A DNA stretch of 63,463 bases from Balneolales bacterium (GCA_022565805.1 JAIULZ010000006.1:1-63463), one strand, 5' to 3'; positions 1-7,516 are shown, numbered from the stretch's first letter. Notes: generated from the sequence alone by a model not told the origin. Translations and numbers: made by a program.

Positions 1-691
1 CTGGTGTCGTTTCCAGCTCGATAGCATCCCATAGCGCCCGGATCTCTTCGTTGGTGTATGTTCGTTCCCGTGAACTCTCGCTTGAAAGCTTATCCAGTCC
101 TGCTATCGGGTTGGTCTTTATTATCTCTTCATCAACTGCAAAGTTTAGCATTTTTGATAAAATAGCGTGAATCCGGTTTCCGGTGGTAGTATGCCCTTTA
201 ACTACAAACGTTTTTAAAAACTTTCTCAGCTCGCTACGTGTAAGCTCTTTTACGGGTCTGTTACCTAAAACAGCAACAATATTGCTTTGTATAGCGCTTT
301 GGTACCCTTTCCGGGTATTGGGCTTCAGCTTCGAAAAATGCCCGGCCTGAAAGTCTTTGGCAAGCTGGCTAATGGTTACGGGCTTATTCTGTACTGCTCT
401 CGCTTTAGCGTTCTTTGACTTTTCTGCTGAAGGATCAATTCCCTTAGATACCTGTACCCGTAACTCGCTTACTCTTTGACGTGCCAATACAAGTGAATAA
501 GCCGGATATCGCCCGATGGTATAGCGCTTTGTGTTCCTGCCCCAATAGTAGCAGAATACAAACGTCTTTGTTCCGGTTTGGGTAACACGAATGGCAAGGG
601 CTGGTTCTAAAGTATCGTGAAATTCGATCCGCTTGTTGGCTTCAGGCTGAAGCGCTTTTATTGTACGGTCGGTAAGCCTGATCTTTGGCAT
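1..691 (-). CDS. Tyrosine-type site-specific integrase, partial (C-terminus outside window)
   Basis: The frame opens at an ATG at 691 and stays open to the window edge, giving about 230 residues. The start MPKIRLTDRTIKAL followed by IEFHDTLEPALAIRV and RYTIGRYPAYSLVLAR is typical of the DUF4102 arm-binding domain (residues about 1-85). A SAM-like core-binding domain follows (about 100-180, with TISQLAKDFQAGHFSKLKP). The segment TYTNEEIRALWDAIE marks the start of the catalytic domain, but the active-site R..H-R-H..Y residues lie beyond the edge. The family catalyses integration and excision of genomic islands and prophages, commonly at tRNA genes. The gene points away from the tRNA fragment at 852-898, about 160 bp from its start codon, so the element it mobilises should extend to the left of this window. 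Confidence 0.93.
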   Translation of the reverse strand, partial: MPKIRLTDRTIKALQPEANKRIEFHDTLEPALAIRVTQTGTKTFVFCYYWGRNTKRYTIGRYPAYSLVLARQRVSELRVQVSKGIDPSAEKSKNAKARAVQNKPVTISQLAKDFQAGHFSKLKPNTRKGYQSAIQSNIVAVLGNRPVKELTRSELRKFLKTFVVKGHTTTGNRIHAILSKMLNFAVDEEIIKTNPIAGLDKLSSESSRERTYTNEEIRALWDAIELETTP

Positions 692-717
692 GTTTTGAAA
701 GTTAGGTATGTAATTCC

Positions 718-738
718 AGTACATGAATAGTACATGAA
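718..738 (+). repeat. Tandem direct repeats upstream of the integrase gene
   Basis: AGTACATGAA occurs twice with 11-bp periodicity (718-727 and 729-738). A second pair, CCTGAAAAT, occurs at 825-833 and 835-843. Short direct repeats between an integrase gene and its core att site are where arm-type integrase sites or directionality-factor sites usually lie. That role is inferred from position only. Confidence 0.5.
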
Positions 739-851
739 AAAACCGTGCTTAAATGAAATCTGTTGAAATCAAGTTAAATAAACTAACTATGTAAAACAAC
801 GGTTTATCTATGTTATTTTAACTTCCTGAAAATACCTGAAAATGCCGACCA

Positions 852-898
852 TCTGACTACGGATCAGAAGGTTGGGGGTTCGAATCCTCCCGAGCGCA
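852..898 (+). other. 3' fragment of tRNA-Arg(ACG), attachment-site (att) repeat
   Basis: The sequence folds as the 3' part of a tRNA. An anticodon stem TCTGA/TCAGA encloses the loop CTACGGA (anticodon ACG, Arg). A T-arm GGGGG-TTCGAAT-CCTCC follows, then the 3' acceptor strand CGAGCGC and discriminator A; CCA is not encoded. No D-arm or 5' acceptor strand (expected GCGCTCG) is found upstream, so this is not a functional tRNA gene. It is best read as the att copy left when an element integrated into tRNA-Arg. The intact tRNA should lie at the other, left-hand end of the element. Confidence 0.85.
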
Positions 899-910
899 CT
901 TATTGATTTT

Positions 911-947
911 AAGCTCTGTTAAATAAAAATTTAGCAGGGCTTTTTTT
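911..947 (+). terminator. Rho-independent terminator of the original tRNA-Arg gene
   Basis: A 14-bp stem (911-924 with 929-942, including G-U pairs) and an AAAA loop are followed by seven T. It lies 12 bp downstream of the tRNA fragment in the same orientation. This suggests that DNA to the right is the original chromosomal flank and that the inserted element lies to the left. Confidence 0.8.
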
Positions 948-1093
948 ATGATTTAAAATAGGCATGTCACATTATGGAATATAAGCCTGATTTTCTGCAA
1001 AGCCCGAAATTGAGCTGGCAAGCTGATCGTCTGAATGGAAATACAATCTATTACTAATTCCGCTTCCCGAAATAGCCGCACTTTTTTTAAAGA

Positions 1094-1600
1094 TTAAAGA
1101 TTCCCGCTTTTCACGTTAATCCAGCGAAGACATTTGTGAAATGGATCAAGGGGTTCAAGATGCTGCATGGGGCAGCTACCAGCAATAACAACGAGGCCGG
1201 CTTTTTTTGCTTTTTCGGCCGATTCTTCATCTACACTGCCAGTTTTTTGCTGGAGTCCACGGCCAAATTTTGGGTCGATGCCCATCATCCCGTGCATCCA
1301 AACCGCTGAAATTCCCAAAGTGATGCAAGATTCGGTAATAACGGCGCTCAGCTCTGGACGCGTAAATAGGAATACACCTTCTGGCTTATTGCCCGCCTCC
1401 ACAGCCTGTTCCAGCGTTGGAAAACAGCCGATTCCTTCCCATTTGTCGATATGCGAATGTATAGGTATAACCGAATAACCGAGCGCTATAAATTTACGCG
1501 CAATAGAATTTGCCGGAGAGCCTTTCCGGGAAAGACCGACAATAGCGATTCGCTTAAGGCTAAGAAAATAGTTGATATGTTGCTGATGTTGTTCTTTCAT
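1094..1600 (-). CDS. CoA-binding domain protein (CoA_binding_2 / YccU-like)
   Basis: This 168-residue soluble protein has a Rossmann-type CoA-binding fold. The N-terminal segment IAIVGLSRKGSPANSIARKF followed by LGYSVIPIHSHID, and the later VWMHGMMG and VIAGSCPMQHL, are typical of the YccU/CoA_binding_2 family. Members bind CoA or acyl-CoA and their role is poorly defined. I chose the start at 1600 because GGAGG at 1609-1613 lies 8 nt upstream of ATGAAAGAACAAC; an ATG five codons earlier overlaps that ribosome site. The C-terminal PFHKCLRWIN is the usual ending. It stands alone on the minus strand next to the accessory region and has no clear operon partner. Confidence 0.85.
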   Translation of the reverse strand: MKEQHQQHINYFLSLKRIAIVGLSRKGSPANSIARKFIALGYSVIPIHSHIDKWEGIGCFPTLEQAVEAGNKPEGVFLFTRPELSAVITESCITLGISAVWMHGMMGIDPKFGRGLQQKTGSVDEESAEKAKKAGLVVIAGSCPMQHLEPLDPFHKCLRWINVKSGNL

Positions 1601-1615
1601 AAAAATAGCCTCCAA

Positions 1616-1988
1616 ACTTATTTAAGAAGTAATAAAAGAGTTTTTGAAAACTCAGGCATAATATAATTACAATATTCATATTAAGTTATTGGTTTGCTGA
1701 TTTTTGGGTTCAGTAGAAGATTATGAGGGAGGTGTTTCTGTAAGCGAATTCGTTATTTAAACCATAAAAAAACTGCAACAAATGCTCACCTACAATGCTA
1801 TATTGGCAAGTGAAGCGTATGTTTGCTCAATATATAATTAAGTTATGAAACAACACACTTAAAATACCACCAAGCAAATGAGAGAATTTGGTTTATGCCG
1901 ATACGCAAACCTAGTTCAAAAAGACATCAAAAAGTCTGCTTTCTGCCAACGCTCAGAAGTATTCAACTAAAATTGAAAACGTAAAAAA
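1616..1988. other. Intergenic region without a recognisable gene
   Basis: This AT-rich stretch lies between the CoA-binding gene and a decayed reading frame. I see no convincing coding frame, tRNA or terminator. It probably contains the promoter of the leftward gene. Confidence 0.5.
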
Positions 1989-2213
1989 ATGAAAGGCGAT
2001 TTTAATATGGCAAAAACCTCTATTAACCCGAAAAAATAGCTCGACGAAAATGAACTCTTGGACAACTCACTTTGGGTAGGCAATAAAGTACCGCCCAAAA
2101 GCAAGGCGAACTCTGAACAAAAACAAAAAAAGCAACGCACCGAAACCACCAACGAAAAAACGAAAACCCAAAAAAATTCCGGGACCAAATAGGTGAAATC
2201 ATCTTTATGGATT
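1989..2213 (+). pseudogene. Decayed short reading frame, unknown origin
   Basis: From ATG at 1989 the frame reads MKGDFNMAKTSINPKK, meets TAG at 2037-2039, and then continues as LDENELLDNSLWVGNKVPP and a Lys/Thr/Gln-rich tail to TAG at 2190-2192. In another frame the last part reads DQIGEIIFMD and then a stop at 2213. The continuation across an in-frame stop and the sensible ending in a shifted frame suggest a small gene broken by point mutations. I do not recognise the family. The compositional bias means it could also be noise. Confidence 0.3.
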
Positions 2214-2271
2214 AAAGAGTTTGTTTAGAGTACAGAAATACAAACAGTAGTAATTTAGGATTATAAACCAT

Positions 2272-2958
2272 ATGCCAAAATACAATCCCCAAAAAACGCG
2301 CAACCGTAAGGCATTACCCCAACGCAGGTCAATCCGATTAGAAGGATACGATTATTCGCAGGCGGGTTTGTATTTTATTACAATATGTTGTCAAAACAGA
2401 ATTTGCCGATTTGGACATGTCGAAAATGGTAAAATGGTTTTAAATCAATACGGGCAAATTGCAAATGATGAATGGATGAAATTACCCGAACGATTCCCAA
2501 ATTTCGAATTGGATGTATTTCAAATAATGCCCAACCATATGCACGGCATTATCGCACTGGTAGCAACCCTTGCGGTTGCCCCAAATAATGCGGTTGCCCC
2601 AAATAATGCGGTTGCCCCAAATAATGCGGTTGCCCCAAATAATGCGGTTGCCCCAAATAATGCGGTTGCCCCAAATAATGCGGTTGCCCCAAATAATGCG
2701 GTTGCCAATGATATTCGGGCAGGCGCAAGTCCTGCCCCAAATACCAAAACGGTTGGTGATATTGTTGGAGCATATAAATCGTTGGTGGCAAATGGATGTT
2801 TGAACATTTTTAAAACCAAAAATGAAACAATGGGTAAATTATGGCAACGTAATTATTACGAGCACATTATCCGTAATGAACAATCGTATAACCGAATTTC
2901 AGAATACATTATCAATAATCCCCGAAATTGGAAGAATGATAAATTTAATGCAATATGA
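2272..2958 (+). CDS. IS200-like / REP-associated tyrosine transposase (RAYT) with internal repeats
   Basis: This is a 228-residue Y1 HUH transposase. SIRLEGYDYSQAGLYFITIC near the N-terminus and MPNHMHGII (His89 and His91 form the HUH pair) are diagnostic. SEYIINNPRNW near the C-terminus holds the likely catalytic Tyr212. Such enzymes cut single-stranded DNA at hairpins and, for RAYTs, act on REP palindromes. Residues 101-142 are seven copies of AVAPNN, followed by IRAGASPAPN, inserted between the HUH core and the VGDIVGAYKSL segment. An AGGA at 2257-2260 serves the ATG at 2272. The stop overlaps the first codon of the RhuM remnant by 4 bp. No flanking insertion-sequence ends were identified. 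Confidence 0.88.
   Translation: MPKYNPQKTRNRKALPQRRSIRLEGYDYSQAGLYFITICCQNRICRFGHVENGKMVLNQYGQIANDEWMKLPERFPNFELDVFQIMPNHMHGIIALVATLAVAPNNAVAPNNAVAPNNAVAPNNAVAPNNAVAPNNAVAPNNAVANDIRAGASPAPNTKTVGDIVGAYKSLVANGCLNIFKTKNETMGKLWQRNYYEHIIRNEQSYNRISEYIINNPRNWKNDKFNAI
2572..2697 (+). repeat. 18-bp tandem repeat, seven exact copies, inside the transposase gene
   Basis: The unit GCGGTTGCCCCAAATAAT is repeated seven times without a mismatch, and a partial eighth copy starts at 2698. The unit length is a multiple of three, so copy changes keep the frame. Identical copies suggest recent expansion by slippage or unequal recombination. Confidence 0.97.
2717..2737 (+). repeat. REP-like palindrome inside the transposase gene
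   Basis: GGGCAGG (2717-2723) and CCTGCCC (2731-2737) form a perfect 7-bp stem around the loop CGCAAGT. It is encoded within the transposase frame, where it specifies part of RAGASPAP. GC-rich palindromes of this size are the usual substrates of RAYT-type enzymes. No second copy was noticed in this window. Confidence 0.7.
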
Positions 2959-3161
2959 CTAGCGACATCCTCACATACGAAAATACTGACGGCAATATCA
3001 AAATAGATGTACGCTTAGGGGTGAAATACGTTGGCTTACTCGATCACAGATGGGGCAATTGTTCGGCAAGGGTAAACGCACCATCAGCGAGCATACTAGT
3101 AATGTTTTTAGTAAAGGCGAATTTAAAAAAAACAGTTATCAGTAATTTAAGGGCAACTTAA
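2955..3161 (+). pseudogene. RhuM-family protein remnant, frameshifted and truncated
   Basis: The start, with ILTYENTDGNIKIDVRL, matches the N-terminus of RhuM-family proteins. The expected continuation is found in a different frame just after the GGGG at about 3018-3021: GEIRWLTRSQMGQLFGKGKR followed by TISEHTSNVFSKGEF. Loss of one base, or an equivalent shift, near that G-run explains the switch. The match stops after about 65 residues, and the rest of the gene (RhuM proteins are normally a few hundred residues) is absent. RhuM genes commonly sit in genomic islands and near restriction loci; their function is unclear. Confidence 0.75.
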
Positions 3162-3178
3162 CAAGATTCTATTATTAA

Positions 3179-4537
3179 ATGAGTGAACGTCAAAACATAG
3201 AATGGAAACAACGTTGGCACGATGACTACCTCAAGTGGATTTGTGGTTTTGCAAATGCCATTGGCGGTACGATTTATATCGGTAAAGATGATGACGGTAA
3301 TGTGGTGAATCTACCGGACTATCGCACACTGCTTGAAAGCATTCCGCAGAAAATCCGCAATACGATGGGCATTATCTGCGACATCAACCTGCAGGAAGAG
3401 ACAGGTAAGAAATTCATCGAAATAAAAGTGAACCCCTATTCTGTTCCCGTTTCGCTCAGGGGTAGATATTATTACCGTTCCGGTAGCACCAAAATGGAGC
3501 TTACCGGGGTAGAGCTCAATGAGTTTTTGCTAAAAAAAACCGGTAAAAACTGGGATGATGTAGTGGAAGATGGTGCAACGATGCAAGACATTGATGAAGC
3601 AAGTATTGCCAAGTTTATAGAAGATAGCAAAGAAAAAGGCCGCATGCCTGAAACCAAAGGTTTGTCTCCTTTTCAGATTTTAGAAAAACTAAACCTGGCT
3701 GAAGGCGAGAAATTAAAAAGAGCAGCCATCATACTTTTTGGTAAAGACCCCAATCGGTTTTATTCCAATGTGCAAGTTAATATTGGCCGATTCGGGAGCG
3801 ATTCCACCGATTTAAAATTTCATGAGGTTGTTGAAGGTAACCTTGTGCAAATGCTAAATGAGGTTCAGGCACAATTGAATTATAAGTTTCTTACCCGTCC
3901 GGTTGATTTTGTTGGGATGCAACGGGTAGAAAGAGACGAATATCCAGTAGATGCCCTACGAGAAATGCTGCTAAACGCATTGGTGCATAAAGCTTATATG
4001 GGAGCTCATGTTCAGATGCGTGTGTATGATAACAGGCTTTCAATCTGGAATGAAGGCGGTTTACCGTTTGGGTTGACCCTGGAAGATCTGAAAGGTGAAC
4101 ATAGCTCTCGTCCCCGAAATCCCAAAATTGCTAAAGCTTGCTTTATGGCGGGCTATATCGATACATGGGGGCGTGGAACACTAAAGATTATTAATGCCTG
4201 TAAAGAAGCTAAACTTCCTGATCCTGAAATAATAGAGAAGGATGGTGGTGTTCAGGTAACTATTTATAAACTTCCTGATGGTGCTCAAGCAGGTGGTCAA
4301 GCAGGTGGTCAAGTAGGTGGTCAAGTAGGTGGTCAAGCAGGCAATTTAACTCCCCGCCAAAAAGAAGTTTATGAATTAATTGTAGCTAACCCAAAGGTTT
4401 CAAGAAAAGATCTTTCCGAAATACTTGGTATTAATGAATCTGCTGTACAGAAGCATACAGATGCTCTTAAAAAGAAAAAAGTAATAGAGCGAGACGGAGA
4501 GACAACAGGAAAATGGATAATTATTGGTGTAAGATAA
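3179..4537 (+). CDS. AlbA_2 (Schlafen-type) DNA/RNA-binding protein with RecG-like ATPase-fold domain
   Basis: This 452-residue protein begins with an AlbA_2 domain (about residues 5-125: IEWKQRWHDDYLKWICGFAN, GGTIYIGKDDDG). A HATPase_c_4/RecG C-terminal-like domain lies at about 255-350 (LREMLLNALVHKAY, LSIWNEGGLP, GYIDTWGRGTLKI). A Gly/Gln linker of five repeats (370-389) joins these to a winged-helix at about 395-452 (LTPRQKEVYELI, ISRKDLSEILG-like). Proteins of this architecture are scattered in genomic islands and are usually annotated as ATP-binding or transcriptional regulators. A defence or regulatory role is plausible but unproven. It lies 17 bp after the RhuM remnant, in the same orientation. 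Confidence 0.85.
   Translation: MSERQNIEWKQRWHDDYLKWICGFANAIGGTIYIGKDDDGNVVNLPDYRTLLESIPQKIRNTMGIICDINLQEETGKKFIEIKVNPYSVPVSLRGRYYYRSGSTKMELTGVELNEFLLKKTGKNWDDVVEDGATMQDIDEASIAKFIEDSKEKGRMPETKGLSPFQILEKLNLAEGEKLKRAAIILFGKDPNRFYSNVQVNIGRFGSDSTDLKFHEVVEGNLVQMLNEVQAQLNYKFLTRPVDFVGMQRVERDEYPVDALREMLLNALVHKAYMGAHVQMRVYDNRLSIWNEGGLPFGLTLEDLKGEHSSRPRNPKIAKACFMAGYIDTWGRGTLKIINACKEAKLPDPEIIEKDGGVQVTIYKLPDGAQAGGQAGGQVGGQVGGQAGNLTPRQKEVYELIVANPKVSRKDLSEILGINESAVQKHTDALKKKKVIERDGETTGKWIIIGVR
4286..4345 (+). repeat. 12-bp tandem repeat in the AlbA_2 protein linker
   Basis: Five copies of a CAAGCAGGTGGT-like unit encode a flexible Gln-Ala/Val-Gly-Gly linker. Copies 3 and 4 carry one C-to-T change and the last copy is degenerate. 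The repeat is in frame, so linker length could vary between strains. Confidence 0.95.
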
Positions 4538-4855
4538 AATGCATAGAAGCAAAACTACAGCAAACATTTACATAGCTTTTAGCCTATGCGGGCTGTCGGC
4601 ATTTTGCGGGCAGTAGTTTCGTGCGTACAGATGAAAGCGAAGTGCTTATAGCTGAAGACCTGAAATTCTGCTTGCTCGTACCCAATTAACCATTATTTGC
4701 GAATAATACAGGCTAAATATGTTCAATAGAATTTGGATTTTTTGCACCCCCACCCCAAAGATTCACCATTTGAACCTTTGGAGACACGGATGTGTAGCCC
4801 CTTAGCTTGACTGATCCACAAATACTTCCATCAACCAAAAAAATTCCGGACAGAC
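4538..4855. other. Intergenic region with a possible mobile-element end
   Basis: No gene is evident. Positions 4693-4716 (TTATTTGCGAATAATACAGG then CTAA) match 44133-44156 except at two positions, suggesting a shared repeat or the end of a mobile element. The core ATTATT-TGCG-AATAAT is itself a small palindrome. Confidence 0.55.
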
Positions 4856-5401
4856 TTAGTCGGGGTGCGCATCTCCGTAATACTGCTCTATGAGGCTGGC
4901 GAGATTTGCATTGCTTGGGATGCTTTTTAAAAGCAGTAGCAAAAGTATCCATACCGGAAATGTAAGCGCCCAAAGAAACGAATTTTGCTGTATTATTGCC
5001 GGATCTTCAACAATAATCATCATAAAAATAACGAGTGCGCCAAATGAAATAAATTCCAGCACTCCCATACGAAGCAGGTTTGCCATTCTGTAGGTGCCCA
5101 CAAACTCTTCTGCAGAGTGGATGTCGTTATATTTTAAATGATTGATGAAAAAGCGATGTCCAACAAATACTCCGATCACAGATAGCCCTATAACAAAGTA
5201 AGGCGACCACATATAAAAGGCAGAAACGTCCACTGCATCCGTTTGGAAATAGTCGAGCGGGCTTGTAAAATAAACAGCGAGTACGGTCAAGAAGAAAAAG
5301 AAAGCTCCTAAAAACAAACCCAGCGGTACTAAAAAAAGCACACGCTTGTCTTCGGGAGAAATAGATTGTGCAATTTCTTCTGCTTTTCTTCTGTCTATCA
5401 T
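4856..5401 (-). CDS. Integral membrane protein, unknown function
   Basis: This 181-residue protein begins with a charged cytoplasmic segment (MIDRRKAEEIAQSISPEDKR). About four hydrophobic helices follow: LVPLGLFLGAFFFFLTVLAV, YFVIGLSVIGVFVGH, LEFISFGALVIFMMIIV and LWALTFPVWILLLLLL. A short soluble tail ends in YYGDAHPD. I do not recognise a family. It lies downstream of the cus-like gene cluster on the same strand but is separated from it by a strong terminator at 5441-5479, so it is probably transcribed on its own. Confidence 0.75.
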   Translation of the reverse strand: MIDRRKAEEIAQSISPEDKRVLFLVPLGLFLGAFFFFLTVLAVYFTSPLDYFQTDAVDVSAFYMWSPYFVIGLSVIGVFVGHRFFINHLKYNDIHSAEEFVGTYRMANLLRMGVLEFISFGALVIFMMIIVEDPAIIQQNSFLWALTFPVWILLLLLLKSIPSNANLASLIEQYYGDAHPD

Positions 5402-5440
5402 GTCGGTAGATTTAAAATTAAAGTTTGCCGATAAAAAATG

Positions 5441-5479
5441 CAGGGATGTTCAGCGACTAATTGGTGCTGAACATCCCTG
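5441..5479 (-). terminator. Strong terminator after the cus-like operon
   Basis: CAGGGATGTTCAGC (5441-5454) pairs perfectly with GCTGAACATCCCTG (5466-5479) around an 11-nt loop. Read on the minus strand the stem is followed by CATTTTTTAT. It lies about 220 bp beyond the stop of the adaptor gene and is the likely end of the metal-efflux transcript. Confidence 0.8.
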
Positions 5480-5510
5480 TATTTAGAAGGCTTTGAAAAC
5501 CTTCTAAATA
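5480..5510. repeat. Second perfect hairpin, family also seen at 14256-14277
   Basis: TATTTAGAAGG (5480-5490) and CCTTCTAAATA (5500-5510) form an 11-bp stem with loop CTTTGAAAA. The core AGAAGG-CTTTGAAAA(A)-CCTTCT recurs at 14256-14277, at the other end of the copper-efflux gene group. Neither copy has a T-run, so a terminator role is not obvious. Confidence 0.75.
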
Positions 5511-5696
5511 CATAATTAAACACAGGCTTCAGGGTTTTAAGATAAGGATTTGCCCTTTTCCTCATAAAAGACTTTATGAAAAATTATTCTCCGCCACGTA
5601 TTAAAGAAAAAAAGTGACCTTCGAAGTTTCTGAGCCCCCGTTTTTTTGAATGATCTGGGGTAGAAAGCGAAAGAAACAAATAATCTCCTAAGTTTT

Positions 5697-7463
5697 TTAG
5701 TCTTCAATCGTTTCAATAAGTTCGCCGCACATTAGCATGGTTTCGGGAAGATACGGATTCATGATTTCGGGCTCGGAGCTTAGCCAGTAGCTCCCCTCAT
5801 CCCCGAATGTCATGGGGCAAAATTGCCTGTAAACAACTTTGGTTAAGCCAAACTGCCGCGTTGCAAGAACAAGTTCATCAGAGATAAAACGAAACTCAGA
5901 GCGAATTTCATCGAGATCAGTTTCCTGCAAAAGCGTATTAAGATGTGCCATTATATTTCTGTATCGTGTCATCCAGCTTTCGTGTCCGCTTCCGGAAAGT
6001 CCATGCTCCCCAATCTGCTCCATTCGCTCTTTCATTTGGCTAAATGCTTCGAGCGCTTCGGCTGCGCTACTTTCCACCAGCGCATCTTTTGCGGTTAAAT
6101 AAGACCGAACCACGTTTGTAAGCGAATTTTTGAAAGCTTCCGGAACGTCTTCATATCGGGATGCTTCTGCGGTTTGATGCGGGTCAGGTCGCTGACCCTG
6201 CAGAAATATTTCCAAGGGCTCGGCACGATTCATCATACTAAATTTCCCAGCGATTTGAGCCTCACTATCTATTTTAAAGGCTCCGTTCATCACAACTTTT
6301 TCTCCCGCTTCCAGACCGCTTAAAATGGAAATGTAATCGCCACGACGCAAGCCGGTTTCGACCTCACGGGGTTCAAAAGCCGCAATTTCGCTATCCTGCA
6401 GCTTTACATACACCAAAGAGCGGGTGCCCGTCCAAAGCAGGGCGGTTTCCGGTATAAGAAGTTCATCGCTCGCCGAACGGTGCACCACTTCGCCCTCCAA
6501 AAGCATACCGGGCCGTAGTATCCCACCCGGGTTTGCAAGCTCAGCACGAAAACCAAGGGTGCGGCGATTATTATCGATCAAAGGGTTTACAAAGGTGATG
6601 CGCGTTTCCTGCTCGAAGCTGCGGTTCTGCCTCGATTTCACATTCACAATTCCGCCTTCGCGTATATACTGCGAATCTTTTTCCCAAGCTTCAAACTCCA
6701 GCCATACTCTGCTTAGATCGGTAAGCGCGAATAAAATGGTGCCTTCCTGTACATAATCGTCTTTGCTAACCATTCTGCGGGTAATTGTGCCGCTGCGATT
6801 TGCGATGATGGGGAAGGTATCCCGAATCCGGCCGGTTTCGGCAATCCCGGCAATTACATCATCCGGAATTTCCAGAAGTCTTAAACGACGCTCGGCAGAC
6901 CGAAGCATTTCCGGCCGCTGATCTCTCTGGCTCAGCGCCTCCAGATATTCTCTTTGCGCAGGCAGTAGCTCCGGTGCGTAGATTTCGGCGATTATTTCAC
7001 CTTTTTGAACCTTCTGCCCCGTGTAGTTTGCGAATAATTGGGTAATTCGTCCGCCGTAGCGTGCGGTTACATAAGTTAGCTTTGTCTCGTCTGCGGCTAC
7101 AGTGCCCGGTACCCTAATACGCGCTTCTTCGCGCCCATAACGGGCTTCATAGGTCTGTATTTGGGCCAGCTCCACGGCAGCGGCTGTCATGGTAAGGAAG
7201 TATTCCCCGTCGGAGCCGTTATCGCCAACCGGAGTCAGGTCCATGGCGCAAAGCGGGCAAGTACCAGGTTCGCTTTGCCGTATTTGCGGGTGCATAGAGC
7301 AGGTGTAGATCGTTTCGCCCCCGTTAGAATCCCCGTGGTTGTGGCTATGGTGATGGTCTCCGTGGTCGTGTTGATGGCTTCCGCCAAAAATTAGCCACCC
7401 CAGCAGTAAACCAGCCAGAAGTACTGCCAGATAAGGAGTCCAGATACGAAATGAATTTTTCAT
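5697..7463 (-). CDS. cusB: CusB-like periplasmic adaptor of a metal-efflux RND pump
   Basis: This 588-residue membrane-fusion protein links the inner-membrane pump to the outer-membrane channel. A membrane anchor or signal (WTPYLAVLLAGLLLGWLIFG) precedes a His-rich stretch (GGSHQHDHGDHHHSHNHGD) that looks metal-binding. A heavy-metal-binding domain follows with CSMHPQIRQ and CPLCAMDLTPV (about residues 54-80). The barrel-sandwich and beta-barrel region covers about 110-410. The C-terminal 150 residues resemble DUF3347 (FKNSLTNVVRSYLTAKDAL, CPMTFGDEGSYWLSSEPEI), often found on copper adaptors. It is the last gene of the set, 53 bp after the TolC-like gene. The metal (Cu/Ag) is inferred from the domain types and the nearby copA. 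Confidence 0.92.
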   Translation of the reverse strand: MKNSFRIWTPYLAVLLAGLLLGWLIFGGSHQHDHGDHHHSHNHGDSNGGETIYTCSMHPQIRQSEPGTCPLCAMDLTPVGDNGSDGEYFLTMTAAAVELAQIQTYEARYGREEARIRVPGTVAADETKLTYVTARYGGRITQLFANYTGQKVQKGEIIAEIYAPELLPAQREYLEALSQRDQRPEMLRSAERRLRLLEIPDDVIAGIAETGRIRDTFPIIANRSGTITRRMVSKDDYVQEGTILFALTDLSRVWLEFEAWEKDSQYIREGGIVNVKSRQNRSFEQETRITFVNPLIDNNRRTLGFRAELANPGGILRPGMLLEGEVVHRSASDELLIPETALLWTGTRSLVYVKLQDSEIAAFEPREVETGLRRGDYISILSGLEAGEKVVMNGAFKIDSEAQIAGKFSMMNRAEPLEIFLQGQRPDPHQTAEASRYEDVPEAFKNSLTNVVRSYLTAKDALVESSAAEALEAFSQMKERMEQIGEHGLSGSGHESWMTRYRNIMAHLNTLLQETDLDEIRSEFRFISDELVLATRQFGLTKVVYRQFCPMTFGDEGSYWLSSEPEIMNPYLPETMLMCGELIETIED

Positions 7464-7516
7464 AGTATTGCACTTTTTGTGTTAGATAAAGAAAATGGAT
7501 GCTTCCGGCTTAATTA

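Noticed and set aside
852-898. Functional tRNA-Arg gene
   Set aside because: The 5' acceptor strand and D-arm are missing from the upstream sequence.
2572-2697. CRISPR array
   Set aside because: The units are contiguous without spacers and lie in a coding frame; no cas genes are present.
2520-2819. Open frames on both strands across the transposase repeat
   Set aside because: They are created by the 18-bp repeat lacking stops in other frames; protein matches exist only in the transposase frame.
4713-4973. 86-codon minus-strand frame
   Set aside because: It overlaps the end of the membrane-protein gene and a probable repeat, and has no recognisable features.
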